The notes below the pieces were generated by a model. That model was not told the DNA's origin, did no database searches, and worked only from the letters and a program-made list of their open reading frames with translations. A program made the translations under genes and the position numbers. Shown here in pieces: positions 33,471 to 42,713 of a stretch of DNA of 64,000 nucleotides (within the stretch, counting starts at the first letter, position 1; every line of letters begins with the position of its first letter). This DNA is from Smithellaceae bacterium. GTDB taxonomy: Bacteria; Desulfobacterota; Syntrophia; Syntrophales; Smithellaceae. The DNA lies in contig JAQUVQ010000003.1 in assembly GCA_028693285.1 (NCBI GenBank), positions 1 to 64,000 of the forward strand. Reading direction: 5' to 3'.

Positions 33471-35754
33471 GGGATTCTCTTTTGCCGTTCGTTTCCTTCG
33501 GCTTTACGGGCGCTTCCGGATATTCAACGCGATGATGGAAAATGCCGGTTAAAATCCGCGTGAAGGTTTCCGCGATGGTGTTCAGGTTGCTAAGCGTCAG
33601 CTCGCACTCATCGAGCTGTCCGTCCGTGTAAATGCGGGCGATTCTCTCCCTCACCAGCGAACGGATTCGGGCCGGCGTCGGGTTGGAAAGGGTGCGAGAG
33701 GAAGCTTCAATCACGTCGCCCAGCATGACGAGCCCCGCTTCCTTTGTCTGCGGCCTGGGGCCGGGATAGCGGAAATCGCTTTCCGTCAGCGAGCGGATGG
33801 ATTCATCCTTGTCTTTTTTGGCTTTGTCGAAGAAATAGCTGATCAGGCTGGTGCCGTGGTGCTCCCGGATGATGTCGATGATCGGCTTGCCCAGCTTGGC
33901 CTGCAGGGCCAGTTCGCAGCCTTCCTTGACGTGGGAAATGATGATCAGGGCGCTCATTTTCGGAGAAAGCCTGTCGTGGCGATTGTCATAGCCGGTCTGG
34001 TTTTCAATGTAGTAATGCGGTTTGGCCAGCTTGCCGATGTCGTGGTAATAGGCGCTGACCTTGGCCAGAAGCGCGTTGGCGCCGATGGCCTCTGCCGCCG
34101 ATTCCACCAGGGAGGCGACAATGATGCTGTGGTGGTAGGTGCCCGGCGCTTCAATGATCATTTTCTGAAAAAGGGGCTGGTTGAGATTGGCCAGCTCCAG
34201 GAGCTTGATGTACGTGATGAATCCGAAGAGGCTTTCAAAAACAGGGGTAAAACCGGCCACCAGGATTCCGGTGATCAGCCCGCCGAAGAGGCCCATGGCC
34301 AGACGCAGAACCAGATCCTCCAGCAGGCGTCCGGTCAGCAGATTCAGGCTGAGAATGGCGGCAATGTTGACGACGCCGAGAAAGATGCCGACCTTTAAAA
34401 AAGTGGAGCGCTGACGGCTGTTGACGATATGGTAGGAGGCGGCAACCGACCCCAGAAACGAGAAAAGCGGAAAAAGAATTTTTTCTTCAAAAAGCAGACT
34501 GATCAGAAACGAGGTTAAAACGCTCATGATCATGGCCACGTTCCGGTTCACCAGAACGGCGATAATCATGGCGCCCATGGCGAAGGGAATGGCGAAATAG
34601 CAGGCGTCCACCGGAAGGGAAGGGAAAGCCCGGTTGACGGCGACCGAAATGAAAATTCCCGCTTTCACGACAAAGATTTGCAGGAGGGCGACGATGGCGA
34701 ACACCAGGAAGTCCACGTTGGACCGGGGCGATGTTTTCAGCCAGTTCCGGGTGCGCCAGAAATACAGAAGCAGGGTCAAAAACAGGACAATGCAGAAAAT
34801 GCCCGCGATGACCGCGAGATTGGAGATGTTGTTGTCCGCGGCGGTCTTGTGAAGGGCCTCCAGCTTGGCCAGCTCCAGATAGCCGATTTTATCCCCTTCC
34901 CGCACAATCATCTCGTTTTTCTGCACCTGGAAATACACCGGCTTGACGGCCTCTTTCGCGGAGGCGGTTTTTTGGGCCGTTGCTTCCGGGCTGCGGATGA
35001 GATTGGGCGCGATCATTTTTTTCAAAAAAGAAAACGAGGCCCGTCTGGCGTCTGGCTGGTCGCTCCGGATCGAGGCATGAACCTTCCTGAGCAGCGCCGG
35101 ACCGGTGTCTTTCATGTGCAGAATGGACGACACCTCTTTGGTGTTTTCCTCCTGCCTCGTCAGGGTGTTGACAATGGTAATGCCTTTTTCCCGTTCATGA
35201 TTCTGGAAGGCGCTTGCGGTGACGAGCGTCTTGTCGTAAAAGGCGAAAATCACCCGGGATAATTTCTGCAGCAGTTCATCGGAAAATGCGTTGGCTTTCA
35301 GGAAGGCGTATTCCTCCTGCGTGAGCGCGACGCCCAGGGAGTTTTCCAGAAGAGTTTTCCCGTCGGGTTTCTCCGGCTGTCCGGCCGCCTGCGCGAAGGA
35401 TTGCCTGATTTTCGCCCTGATCGTCATGGCGGTTTCCGGATCATATTCATAGACCGGACGAACGCCGGCCGCGGCTTCGGTTTGCTTCAGCCTTGTGGAT
35501 TGAATGTCCTCCACCAGGAATTCGCGGTCGGCCTTGATGTTCTCCTGCACAATCATGCCGTGGCGGTAAACCGGTTTGGAAACGTAGAATTGCGGAGCGA
35601 GAAGGGCCGTCAGGCCCGCGCTCAAAAGGATGGCGATCGCCCATCGCTGGAAAATGACATCCTTCAGGAAAGAAAAAGAGAAGGGATGCTTTTCCTTCCA
35701 TTTCCGAAAAAAGGACAGGATCTTTTCCGATGTCGAATCCAGGAAATTGTTCAT
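33424..35754 (-). CDS. pgpH: 7TM-HD membrane phosphohydrolase, PgpH/YqfF family
   Basis: About 776 residues: one N-terminal helix (about 35-55), a large extracytoplasmic 7TMR-HD region (60-310), seven closely spaced membrane helices (about 320-510), and a cytoplasmic HD domain (about 540-700) with the HD dyad in YYHDIGKL and additional histidines in PGTYHHS. Members such as Listeria PgpH hydrolyse cyclic di-AMP. This suggests c-di-AMP signalling in this organism, but no cyclase gene is in the window. ATG at 35754 is used; TTG and GTG codons slightly upstream would overlap phoH. The C-terminal 50 residues are charged. Confidence 0.92.
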   Translation of the reverse strand: MNNFLDSTSEKILSFFRKWKEKHPFSFSFLKDVIFQRWAIAILLSAGLTALLAPQFYVSKPVYRHGMIVQENIKADREFLVEDIQSTRLKQTEAAAGVRPVYEYDPETAMTIRAKIRQSFAQAAGQPEKPDGKTLLENSLGVALTQEEYAFLKANAFSDELLQKLSRVIFAFYDKTLVTASAFQNHEREKGITIVNTLTRQEENTKEVSSILHMKDTGPALLRKVHASIRSDQPDARRASFSFLKKMIAPNLIRSPEATAQKTASAKEAVKPVYFQVQKNEMIVREGDKIGYLELAKLEALHKTAADNNISNLAVIAGIFCIVLFLTLLLYFWRTRNWLKTSPRSNVDFLVFAIVALLQIFVVKAGIFISVAVNRAFPSLPVDACYFAIPFAMGAMIIAVLVNRNVAMIMSVLTSFLISLLFEEKILFPLFSFLGSVAASYHIVNSRQRSTFLKVGIFLGVVNIAAILSLNLLTGRLLEDLVLRLAMGLFGGLITGILVAGFTPVFESLFGFITYIKLLELANLNQPLFQKMIIEAPGTYHHSIIVASLVESAAEAIGANALLAKVSAYYHDIGKLAKPHYYIENQTGYDNRHDRLSPKMSALIIISHVKEGCELALQAKLGKPIIDIIREHHGTSLISYFFDKAKKDKDESIRSLTESDFRYPGPRPQTKEAGLVMLGDVIEASSRTLSNPTPARIRSLVRERIARIYTDGQLDECELTLSNLNTIAETFTRILTGIFHHRVEYPEAPVKPKETNGKRESHENPNRKPAEAVENR

Positions 35755-35762
35755 GGCCACGT

Positions 35763-36755
35763 TCAACTTTTTTGGTTTTTGTTTTCTTTTTCCCAGGATG
35801 CGTAGGCGGAGATCACATCGGCCACCAGGGGGTGGCGGACGACGTCCACCTGCGAAAAATGAACAATGCGGACGGCCGGTATATTTCTGAGAACGGCCGC
35901 CGCCTCGACCAGGCCGGAGGATCTCTCCGTCGGCAGATCAATCTGGGTGATGTCGCCGGTGACGACCGCTTTGGAGCAAAACCCCAGCCGCGTGAGAAAC
36001 ATTTTCATCTGTTCCGACGTGGTGTTCTGGGCTTCGTCCAGGATGATGAAAGAGTCGTTCAGAGTCCGGCCGCGCATAAACGCGATCGGCGCCACCTCGA
36101 TGAGCCCCTTGCCGATCAGCGCGTTCGCTTTTTCCATGTCCACCATGTCATAGAGCGCGTCATACAGGGGGCGCAGGTAGGGGTTCACTTTTTCGGCCAG
36201 ATCGCCCGGCAGGAAACCCAGCCGCTCACCCGCTTCCACGGCGGGGCGGGTCAGAATGATCCGCTGGACCTTTCTTTCCAGAAGGCAGGACACGGCCATC
36301 GCCATGGCCAGGTATGTTTTTCCCGTGCCGGCGGGTCCGATGGCCAGCACCATGTCGGCGTTTCTCATGGAATCAATGTAGCGGCGCTGGGCGACGCTTT
36401 TCGGCGCGATGACCCGTTTTTTGGAGGAGATGAAAACCGTGTCCAGAAATACATGGGACAGGTCAAAATCAATGTCCTGGGAAAGAATCCGGTGGGCGTA
36501 GTCAAAATCCGAGAGCTCGACGTGCAACCCTTTGAGCATCAGGTCGCAGAGCTGCCGGATGACGCCCGACACAACCGCGACGGCCGCCTCTTCGCCGGAA
36601 ATAGAAAGCGTGTTCCCCCAGGGCTTGATTTTGACGTCTTCAAGCTTTTCGAGAAGCTTCAGGTGCCGGTCGTGTTCGCCGCACAGATTCCGAAGCAGAT
36701 TCGAGTCCGCGAAGGAAATCTTTTCCGCTCTCGCGCTTTTCGTTGATTTTGTCAA
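35763..36755 (-). CDS. PhoH-like ATPase (YbeZ type)
   Basis: A 330-residue PhoH-family P-loop protein: an N-terminal KH-like/PhoH-N region (about 20-100), Walker A GPAGTGKT (140-147), and FIILDEAQNTTSEQMKMFLTRLG with the Walker B acid pair. PhoH-like proteins sit beside ybeY in many genomes and interact with it; an RNA-linked ATPase role is presumed. The start is a TTG with GAGG about nine bases upstream. About 130 bases of non-coding sequence separate it from the M20 gene upstream, with no clear promoter boxes. Confidence 0.93.
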   Translation of the reverse strand: MTKSTKSARAEKISFADSNLLRNLCGEHDRHLKLLEKLEDVKIKPWGNTLSISGEEAAVAVVSGVIRQLCDLMLKGLHVELSDFDYAHRILSQDIDFDLSHVFLDTVFISSKKRVIAPKSVAQRRYIDSMRNADMVLAIGPAGTGKTYLAMAMAVSCLLERKVQRIILTRPAVEAGERLGFLPGDLAEKVNPYLRPLYDALYDMVDMEKANALIGKGLIEVAPIAFMRGRTLNDSFIILDEAQNTTSEQMKMFLTRLGFCSKAVVTGDITQIDLPTERSSGLVEAAAVLRNIPAVRIVHFSQVDVVRHPLVADVISAYASWEKENKNQKS

Positions 36756-36883
36756 AAAAATCCGCCTCTAAAAGGTTGATCTCCGCCATTGTCCAACCGT
36801 TTTACCGGTGATCTTTGCGATGGCCATGGCCCCGTTGAACGAGGAGGCTATCTATCATCAAGATAACGGCATTGCAATACAAT

Positions 36884-38128
36884 TTAAGCCTGCAAAAACA
36901 GATGGGCGAAGACCTTGGCGTTGCCCGTCATGTTGTCCACCGGGCAGTTTTCGTCCGGCTGATGGGCTTTCATGTTGGTTTTGGACCAGACGGCCGCCGG
37001 CAGGCCCCGTTTCCTCAGATAGGCGGCGACGGTTCCCGCACCGACGCCGCCGGCCGCGGCCCGAACGCGGTAAACCCGGTCGACGGCGTTTTGCAGGGCG
37101 AGGACGACGGGCGCGTCGTCCGGCGTGGAAGGAGCGGGGTCAACGCGCTGATGAATGGAAATTTCAATCGTTACGCCATGGTTTTTTTCGACTTCCCGCT
37201 TGATGGCTTCAATTTCAAAAAGCACGTCGTCGAGTTTGTACCGGGGCAGGATTCGGCAATCCATGCAGAAGACGTCTTCTCCCGGAATCGTGTTGATGTT
37301 GCCGACGTTGGCTTCCTTCTTCGTGGGTTCGAAGGTGCTGACGGGAGGATCAAAAAGAGGGTCTTGTGCGTCGAAGATTTCGCGCAGCTTTGTCAGTTGC
37401 GTCACGAAGGAAGAGGCGGCGGAAAAAGCGTTGATTCCGAGCTGCGGTTTGCTGCCGTGGCACTGCTTTCCGGTGGTTTTAAAGCCCAGCCAGAGAATGC
37501 CTTTTTCGGCGACTTCAATCAGTGACCCTTCGGAATCTCCTGAATCCGGCGCCACAATCCAGTCCCCGGAACCGAAAATCTTTTCCGGCAGGGCGAGGAG
37601 ATGCTGCACGCCTTTTTCGCTGGAGGTTTCCTCGTCGGATACGAACAGCAGGTTGATCGTGGAGCGGGGAACGATGCCCTCCGCAAGCAGCGCCCTGGCG
37701 GCAAAAATGGAAGCCGCCATATCCTGCTGATTGTCTTCCGTGCCCCGGCCGTACACGCAATCGTCCTTTACATAGGCATGGTAGGGATCGGCGCTCCAGA
37801 GGCCCGGCTCGCCCGGAGGGACGATGTCCAGATGCGTAATGATCCAGACGCTGCGGGCGTTGTTCGTTCCCGGAATGGACGCAAGAAAGTTCGGGCGCAG
37901 TCCGTCCGAAACCGAGGGATCCGGCGCGTCAAAATGCCGGAAAATCGTAAAGCCCATATCGGACAGATGCTTTTGCAGCGTCCGGGCTTTGGGCATTTCG
38001 CCGTCGCCGCCGTTTGCCGGACCGACGGCCGGAACGGCCGTCAGCGCTTTTTGCAGGTCGATCATGTCCCCGCGCCAGGCATCAATTCTGCGGGATACTT
38101 TTTCAAAAAGAACTTCGTCGATCATCAT
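36884..38128 (-). CDS. M20-family metallopeptidase (ArgE/DapE/dipeptidase type)
   Basis: A 414-residue M20 peptidase with the usual metal-binding marks: THLDIVP (about 99-105), GRGTEDNQQD (around 131-140; bridging Asp), DEETSSEKG (catalytic and metal Glu), and a late histidine in TNMKAHQPDEN. A dimerisation domain is inserted around 215-335. The family includes ArgE, DapE, dipeptidases and PepT; an exact substrate is not deducible. The ATG at 38128 follows GAGG, 12 bases after the stop of the upstream M16 gene, so it is the last gene of the radical SAM/M16/M20 operon. Confidence 0.87.
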   Translation of the reverse strand: MMIDEVLFEKVSRRIDAWRGDMIDLQKALTAVPAVGPANGGDGEMPKARTLQKHLSDMGFTIFRHFDAPDPSVSDGLRPNFLASIPGTNNARSVWIITHLDIVPPGEPGLWSADPYHAYVKDDCVYGRGTEDNQQDMAASIFAARALLAEGIVPRSTINLLFVSDEETSSEKGVQHLLALPEKIFGSGDWIVAPDSGDSEGSLIEVAEKGILWLGFKTTGKQCHGSKPQLGINAFSAASSFVTQLTKLREIFDAQDPLFDPPVSTFEPTKKEANVGNINTIPGEDVFCMDCRILPRYKLDDVLFEIEAIKREVEKNHGVTIEISIHQRVDPAPSTPDDAPVVLALQNAVDRVYRVRAAAGGVGAGTVAAYLRKRGLPAAVWSKTNMKAHQPDENCPVDNMTGNAKVFAHLFLQA

Positions 38129-38139
38129 CAAACCTCAAA

Positions 38140-39570
38140 TCAGGGCTGGGGAACAATCTGCGCCGGCGCCGGCCAGTTTTCCGGCCATGCGCCGAAACGG
38201 TCCGCGTCGCCGACGATCAGCGTCAATCTTCTATTTTCATGGAGAAAGGCCGCGGCGATGCGGCGAATGTCTTCCAGCGTCACCGCTTCGATTTTTTCCC
38301 GGTAGGTCGTCAGGTAATCGGCGGGCAGCTTCTCGTATTCGTTTTTCATTTGCTCGAAGGCAATCTGTCTTGGCTGTTCAAAGGAAAAGATGAAGCTGTT
38401 GATGATCGATCGCTTCGCCCAGTCCAGTTCGGCCCGAGCAATGGACCCGGCCGCCGCGTCGCGCAGAATGGATTCGATCAGGGAAATCGCCTGAAAGGTC
38501 GAAGCCGTCTTGGTGAAGGCGTAGGTTCCGAAAACACCGTAGTTGGACCGCGCGCGGTAGAAGCTGCCGGCGCTGTAGGCCAGGCCTTCCTCATTGCGCA
38601 CGGCGCTGAAAATCCGGGAGGAAAATCCGCCGCTGCCGATCAGAAAATCCAGAACCTCGAAAGCGTAAAAATCCGGGTGGTTCTTGCTGATCGTCAGTTC
38701 CCCGCCGACCACCGTGGATTGCGGGATCGGTTTGCGGATCAGGAAAAAGCCCCGGCCTCCCTGTCGGGGGGCGGCCGGAATGTCATGAACGAGGCGGGGA
38801 ATCTTCGCATCGCCGAAAACTTGTTCGATTTTTTTTACGGCTTCTTCACGGGAGATGTCACCGGATACCGCCAGCAGCATGTTGGCCGGCGAAAAGTATT
38901 CGCGGTGGAACGAAATCAGATCCTTGCGCGAAATGTTGTCCAGGGAGGCGGAGGTCGCGTAGCGGCCCCGCGGGTCGCCGGGATAGAGAAGCCGGTTGAA
39001 CTCGCGAAAGGCCAGTGTTTGCGGATTGTCCACCGTCCGCCGCAGTTCCTCTTTCTTTAATGCCAGCGCCTCCTGAATCTTTTTTTCTTCAAAGGCAGGC
39101 TCCAGAAGCATCCGGGAGAGAAGATCGAGGCATTCATCCAGGTCGCTTTTCAAAAAGATGAAGTGAATGGAGGCGGAATCGAGCGACATGGAAATGGACG
39201 GAGAAGCGGCCAGAAAATCCAGGCGCCGGTCCATTTCGCCGCTTCCGAGTTTTGCCGTTCCGCCTGTGCGCATCACCGAGGCGGTAATTTCCGCAAGTCC
39301 TTCTTTTCCCGCGGGGTCGTGCAAAGTTCCCGTCCGCACCAGTGCCGTCAGGGAAACCAGCGGCAATTCGCTGTCCTGCAGATAAAACAAAAACATGCCG
39401 TTTTTAAGCGCAATCCGCTGGGCCTGCGGCATGCGGAATTCCAGCGCGGGATACCGGATTTGATCCGGAGGAATCCAGGGGGGTGCGGTGTGTGCGGCCT
39501 GGGGCGCTGCAAGAAAGATCAATGCGAGCAGCAGTCCGGCTGTGCAAAATATCGTTTTTTTACTTTTCAT
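38140..39570 (-). CDS. M16 peptidase-like protein without zinc motif (presumed non-catalytic partner)
   Basis: A 476-residue exported protein with a signal peptide (about 1-28, ending AAHTA). It has two M16 half-domains, but the HxxEH position reads EGLAEI: both zinc histidines are lost and only the glutamate remains. The C-terminal part keeps the family's arginine/tyrosine-type motif (RNEEGLAYSAGSFY). In two-chain M16B enzymes one subunit binds zinc and the other completes the closed chamber; this protein fits the second role beside the active M16 gene, which it overlaps by 11 bases. It is probably periplasmic. Confidence 0.88.
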   Translation of the reverse strand: MKSKKTIFCTAGLLLALIFLAAPQAAHTAPPWIPPDQIRYPALEFRMPQAQRIALKNGMFLFYLQDSELPLVSLTALVRTGTLHDPAGKEGLAEITASVMRTGGTAKLGSGEMDRRLDFLAASPSISMSLDSASIHFIFLKSDLDECLDLLSRMLLEPAFEEKKIQEALALKKEELRRTVDNPQTLAFREFNRLLYPGDPRGRYATSASLDNISRKDLISFHREYFSPANMLLAVSGDISREEAVKKIEQVFGDAKIPRLVHDIPAAPRQGGRGFFLIRKPIPQSTVVGGELTISKNHPDFYAFEVLDFLIGSGGFSSRIFSAVRNEEGLAYSAGSFYRARSNYGVFGTYAFTKTASTFQAISLIESILRDAAAGSIARAELDWAKRSIINSFIFSFEQPRQIAFEQMKNEYEKLPADYLTTYREKIEAVTLEDIRRIAAAFLHENRRLTLIVGDADRFGAWPENWPAPAQIVPQP

Positions 39571-41086
39571 GGGTTTCCGCGCCTTTTCTGGAAGCGGGCT
39601 TCCGGTTTAAAAACGCGACGGTGCGGTTTTCCGCCGTAAGGTACCGGACGGCCGCCGCCCGAACCTCGCCGGCCGTCACCTTTTGTATTCTGGGCAGGTA
39701 ATCGGAAAAGTACCGGTAATCCCCCAAAAGCAGTTCGTAATAGGAAAGAATGGACGCCAGTTCGGAATTGGAATCCAGGCTTTTGATGTAGTCCATCTTC
39801 AGCTGGTTTTTGGCCCGGGCCAGTTCCTCTTCCGTCACGGAATGGGTCTTGATCGATTCGATCTCCTCAATAATGGCCGCCTGAAGTTCTTCGTTAGTGT
39901 GGGGGTGGCGCGGCCGCGCAAAAATCGTGAAGAGGTTGGAGTATCTCGAGGCGGGCACGCCGTTCACCACGCTGACACTGTCCGCGATCTGCCGCTCTGT
40001 CACCAGCTTGTCGTACAGACGGCTGGTTCTGCCTTTGCCGAGAATCGCCTCCAGGACATCGAGCACATAATCATCCTGCGCGGGCGGCGCCGGTTTGTGG
40101 TAGCCGATGATCATCGACGGGCTTGCGTCGAACTCAACCTCGACCTTTCGCTCGGCTCTTTGCTCCGGTTCGGAAGGAATCCGCGCGGAAGGCGCGCCGG
40201 CATCGGGAATCCGCCCGAAATAACGGCGAATCAGGTCCATCGTTTTTGAAGGGTCGACATCCCCGACCACGGCAATGCAGATCCGCCCGGGTGACCGGTA
40301 TTTCCGGTGGATGCCGCGGATCGCCGCCGGGCTCAGGAAGGTCAGATCCATGGGCAATCCTATGATCGGAATGCCGTAGGGATGGGTCGTGTAGGCCCGG
40401 CCCAAAAAGGCTTCATAGAGCTTGCCGTCGGGGCTTGCCTCCACTCGCTGCCTTCTTTCCTCCAGGATGACGTCCCGCTCCGTGTAAAACTGACGGAAAA
40501 CGGGATGCAGAAGGCGGTCGGATTCAATGCGCGCCCAGAGTTCGATCTTGTTGGCGGGAAGGTTGATGTAGTAGGTGGTCATGTCCTGACCCGTTGCCGC
40601 GTTCATGCCGGATGCGCCGTTTTCCGTGTAGAGGCGGTCAATTTCATTGGGGATGAAATCCCGGAGATGCCCGTTCTGCAGCTTTTTGAGACGCTCTTCC
40701 AGGCGGCGAATTTTCCGGGGATCGGCCGAACCCTGCTTTTTGCGTTCGCGGTCCAGTTGTTCGCCGGTTTTTTCAATGCGCGAAAGCAGCTTCTTTTCCG
40801 CCGGGTAATTTTTTGCGCCGATGGTCGTCGTTCCCTTGAACATCATGTGCTCAAGGAAGTGGGCCGCGCCGCTCTGCCCCGGGATTTCATCAACGGCGCC
40901 CACCCGGTAGCGGATGAACAGGGAAACGGTCGGGCTGAATTTGCGCTCCATGATCAGGACGGTCAGACCGTTTTGCAGCCTGGCCTTCACGATTTTCTTC
41001 TCCAGGTCCACCGCCAGCGCAGGCAGCGCCTGGCACAACAACAGCAGCAGCCCGAAGGCAATCCAGATTTTATTCCTTGTCCGCAT
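39560..41086 (-). CDS. M16-family zinc peptidase, catalytic subunit
   Basis: A 508-residue exported protein: signal peptide (about 1-26, ending PALA), then an M16 domain with zinc motif HFLEH (His76, Glu79, His80) and a further acidic ligand among ERDVILEE near 203-210. Between motif and ligand is a charged coiled-coil insert (about 98-140, rich in Lys, Arg and Glu) seen in some bacterial pitrilysin-like proteins. It would degrade peptides in the periplasm together with the inactive partner. ATG at 41086 has GAGGAGG directly upstream. It overlaps the small membrane protein upstream by 17 bases. Confidence 0.9.
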   Translation of the reverse strand: MRTRNKIWIAFGLLLLLCQALPALAVDLEKKIVKARLQNGLTVLIMERKFSPTVSLFIRYRVGAVDEIPGQSGAAHFLEHMMFKGTTTIGAKNYPAEKKLLSRIEKTGEQLDRERKKQGSADPRKIRRLEERLKKLQNGHLRDFIPNEIDRLYTENGASGMNAATGQDMTTYYINLPANKIELWARIESDRLLHPVFRQFYTERDVILEERRQRVEASPDGKLYEAFLGRAYTTHPYGIPIIGLPMDLTFLSPAAIRGIHRKYRSPGRICIAVVGDVDPSKTMDLIRRYFGRIPDAGAPSARIPSEPEQRAERKVEVEFDASPSMIIGYHKPAPPAQDDYVLDVLEAILGKGRTSRLYDKLVTERQIADSVSVVNGVPASRYSNLFTIFARPRHPHTNEELQAAIIEEIESIKTHSVTEEELARAKNQLKMDYIKSLDSNSELASILSYYELLLGDYRYFSDYLPRIQKVTAGEVRAAAVRYLTAENRTVAFLNRKPASRKGAETHEK

Positions 41087-41309
41087 GGTCCTCCTCAGGG
41101 GCCGGATTTCCCGGAAAAAAACGAAAAACCGCGTAGAGAATTCCGGCGATGCAAAACAAAATGATGAAAGAGGCCGCAAACAGCGTCATCACGAATTCCA
41201 GCGGATTGGCCAGTTGAAAGGAGCTTTTCAGGAGAAGGACGCCGAACACCAGAAAAAATCCGGACAACAGAAAAATGACGATGTTTTTAATTCGAATCAG
41301 AAGTTCCAT
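41070..41309 (-). CDS. Small two-helix membrane protein, function unknown
   Basis: A 79-residue protein with two hydrophobic helices (about 9-29 and 37-61) and a charged C terminus ending in EEDHADKE. No family is recognised. It overlaps the radical SAM gene at its start (23 bases) and the M16 gene at its end (17 bases), so expression is coupled. ATG at 41309 is chosen; a TTG six bases upstream is the alternative. It may be an accessory membrane subunit for the peptidases, but nothing in the sequence shows this. Confidence 0.7.
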   Translation of the reverse strand: MELLIRIKNIVIFLLSGFFLVFGVLLLKSSFQLANPLEFVMTLFAASFIILFCIAGILYAVFRFFPGNPAPEEDHADKE

Positions 41310-42675
41310 TCCCAAAACCGTTTTCTTTCGGCAGCGCTTGAATGCGCTCTTTCATCCCGCGATAAGCCTCATAACTGAAATCATTGTTGCGGCAGCACAA
41401 CAGAGTGTTGTTATGATACAGAGGCTCGCGCTGAATGTCAAATATGGAAGCGGCGACGGCTTCCGGCCACATGGGGGTTCCCGGAATCGGCGAGTACTCG
41501 GCCAGCACGGGCCTTGCGCCGCACCGGACGACAAAATCGATGCTCTCTTCCACCTCCCGGGCTTGCTGGCCCGGCAGGCCGCACAAAAGGTAAACTCCGA
41601 TGTCCCGTGTTTTGTATCCTGCCTCTTTCAGATGCGCGACCGCGCGCTTCAGTTCCTCATTTCGCACCTTGCCGCCGGTTTCCCGCTGCGCCTCGAAATT
41701 GGCTGTTTCAAAGCCGAAGCGAATCGTTTTGAAGCCGGATTCAAAGAGCAGACGGCTGAGCGGCGCGTCGATTTCCCGGACATGCAGGCCGTTCGGGCAG
41801 TGAAACCGGCAGGATAGATTGCGTCTTTGAATGTCGTGAAGCAGAGGAATGATCAGGCTTTCGGGATCGGCCAGAAGGGCGTCGTCGTAGAAGCTGAAAT
41901 CCATGACGCCGAATCGCCGATGCCAGTATTCGATCTCGTCTGCGACTTTTCCGGGATTGCGCTTCATATGCCGGTCGTAAAACAAATGGGAGGAACAGTA
42001 GCTGCAGCGGTAGGGACAGCCCAGCGAAGTGATGATGGGAACCTGGTCAATCCGGCCCAACAGGTCAAACGCAGGGTAGGGCAGGGCATCCAGATCGTCT
42101 TCTTCGGGATTGAAGACGATGTCTTCTCCAAAAACGCTTCGCATCAACTCGAGAATCTGCTTTTCACCCCGTCCGCGAACAACGAAATCCGCCCCAGAAT
42201 TTGCCGCCGCATGATCATGGCAAAGGGAGGCATACTTTCCTCCCAGGATGACGGGAACGCCCGGCAGCATCTCCTTGAGTATTTTAATCACGTCAAAAAC
42301 CCCGGGATACCAGTAGGTCATCATGGACGTGACCAGCACGACATCCGTATCGGAGAAGCGTGCAATCTCTTTTCGGAAAACGGACGGATCCATTCCATAT
42401 CGGCAGTAGCTGCGGTCAATCGCCTCGAGGCAGGACGGCTTTTCAATGACCTGCCGGAAGAAGCGGCCATGCCCGTAAGCGTGGCGTTTGGGCGCTTTGC
42501 CGCTTTTTTGCAGCATGAGCGAATTATAAGGATCAAGGCAATCAATGCAGGAAATGCGATGATGGTTGGCGCGCAGCAGCCCGCCCAGGTATAAAAGCCC
42601 CAGGGGTTTCAGCCAGAAATCATAAGCCGCAAAATCATAAATCCAGGGATTGATTAACAGAACCTTCTTGCTCAT
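41287..42675 (-). CDS. B12-binding-domain-type radical SAM protein
   Basis: A 462-residue radical SAM enzyme: an N-terminal cobalamin-binding-like region (about 1-190; LLINPW start, PVILGGKYASL and GADFVVRGRGE as in other B12-binding radical SAM proteins), then CxxxCxxC at Cys220, Cys224, Cys227 (CPYRCSYC), and the barrel with GFETAN and GLPGQ. The iron-sulfur cluster cleaves S-adenosylmethionine to a radical; B12-type members often methylate unreactive carbons or rearrange rings. The substrate is unknown. It heads the operon with the small membrane protein, two M16 proteins and an M20 peptidase. Confidence 0.88.
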   Translation of the reverse strand: MSKKVLLINPWIYDFAAYDFWLKPLGLLYLGGLLRANHHRISCIDCLDPYNSLMLQKSGKAPKRHAYGHGRFFRQVIEKPSCLEAIDRSYCRYGMDPSVFRKEIARFSDTDVVLVTSMMTYWYPGVFDVIKILKEMLPGVPVILGGKYASLCHDHAAANSGADFVVRGRGEKQILELMRSVFGEDIVFNPEEDDLDALPYPAFDLLGRIDQVPIITSLGCPYRCSYCSSHLFYDRHMKRNPGKVADEIEYWHRRFGVMDFSFYDDALLADPESLIIPLLHDIQRRNLSCRFHCPNGLHVREIDAPLSRLLFESGFKTIRFGFETANFEAQRETGGKVRNEELKRAVAHLKEAGYKTRDIGVYLLCGLPGQQAREVEESIDFVVRCGARPVLAEYSPIPGTPMWPEAVAASIFDIQREPLYHNNTLLCCRNNDFSYEAYRGMKERIQALPKENGFGNGTSDSN

Positions 42676-42713
42676 GGGGTGTCTTTAGCATACAAGCCCA
42701 TAATTTACAAAGT

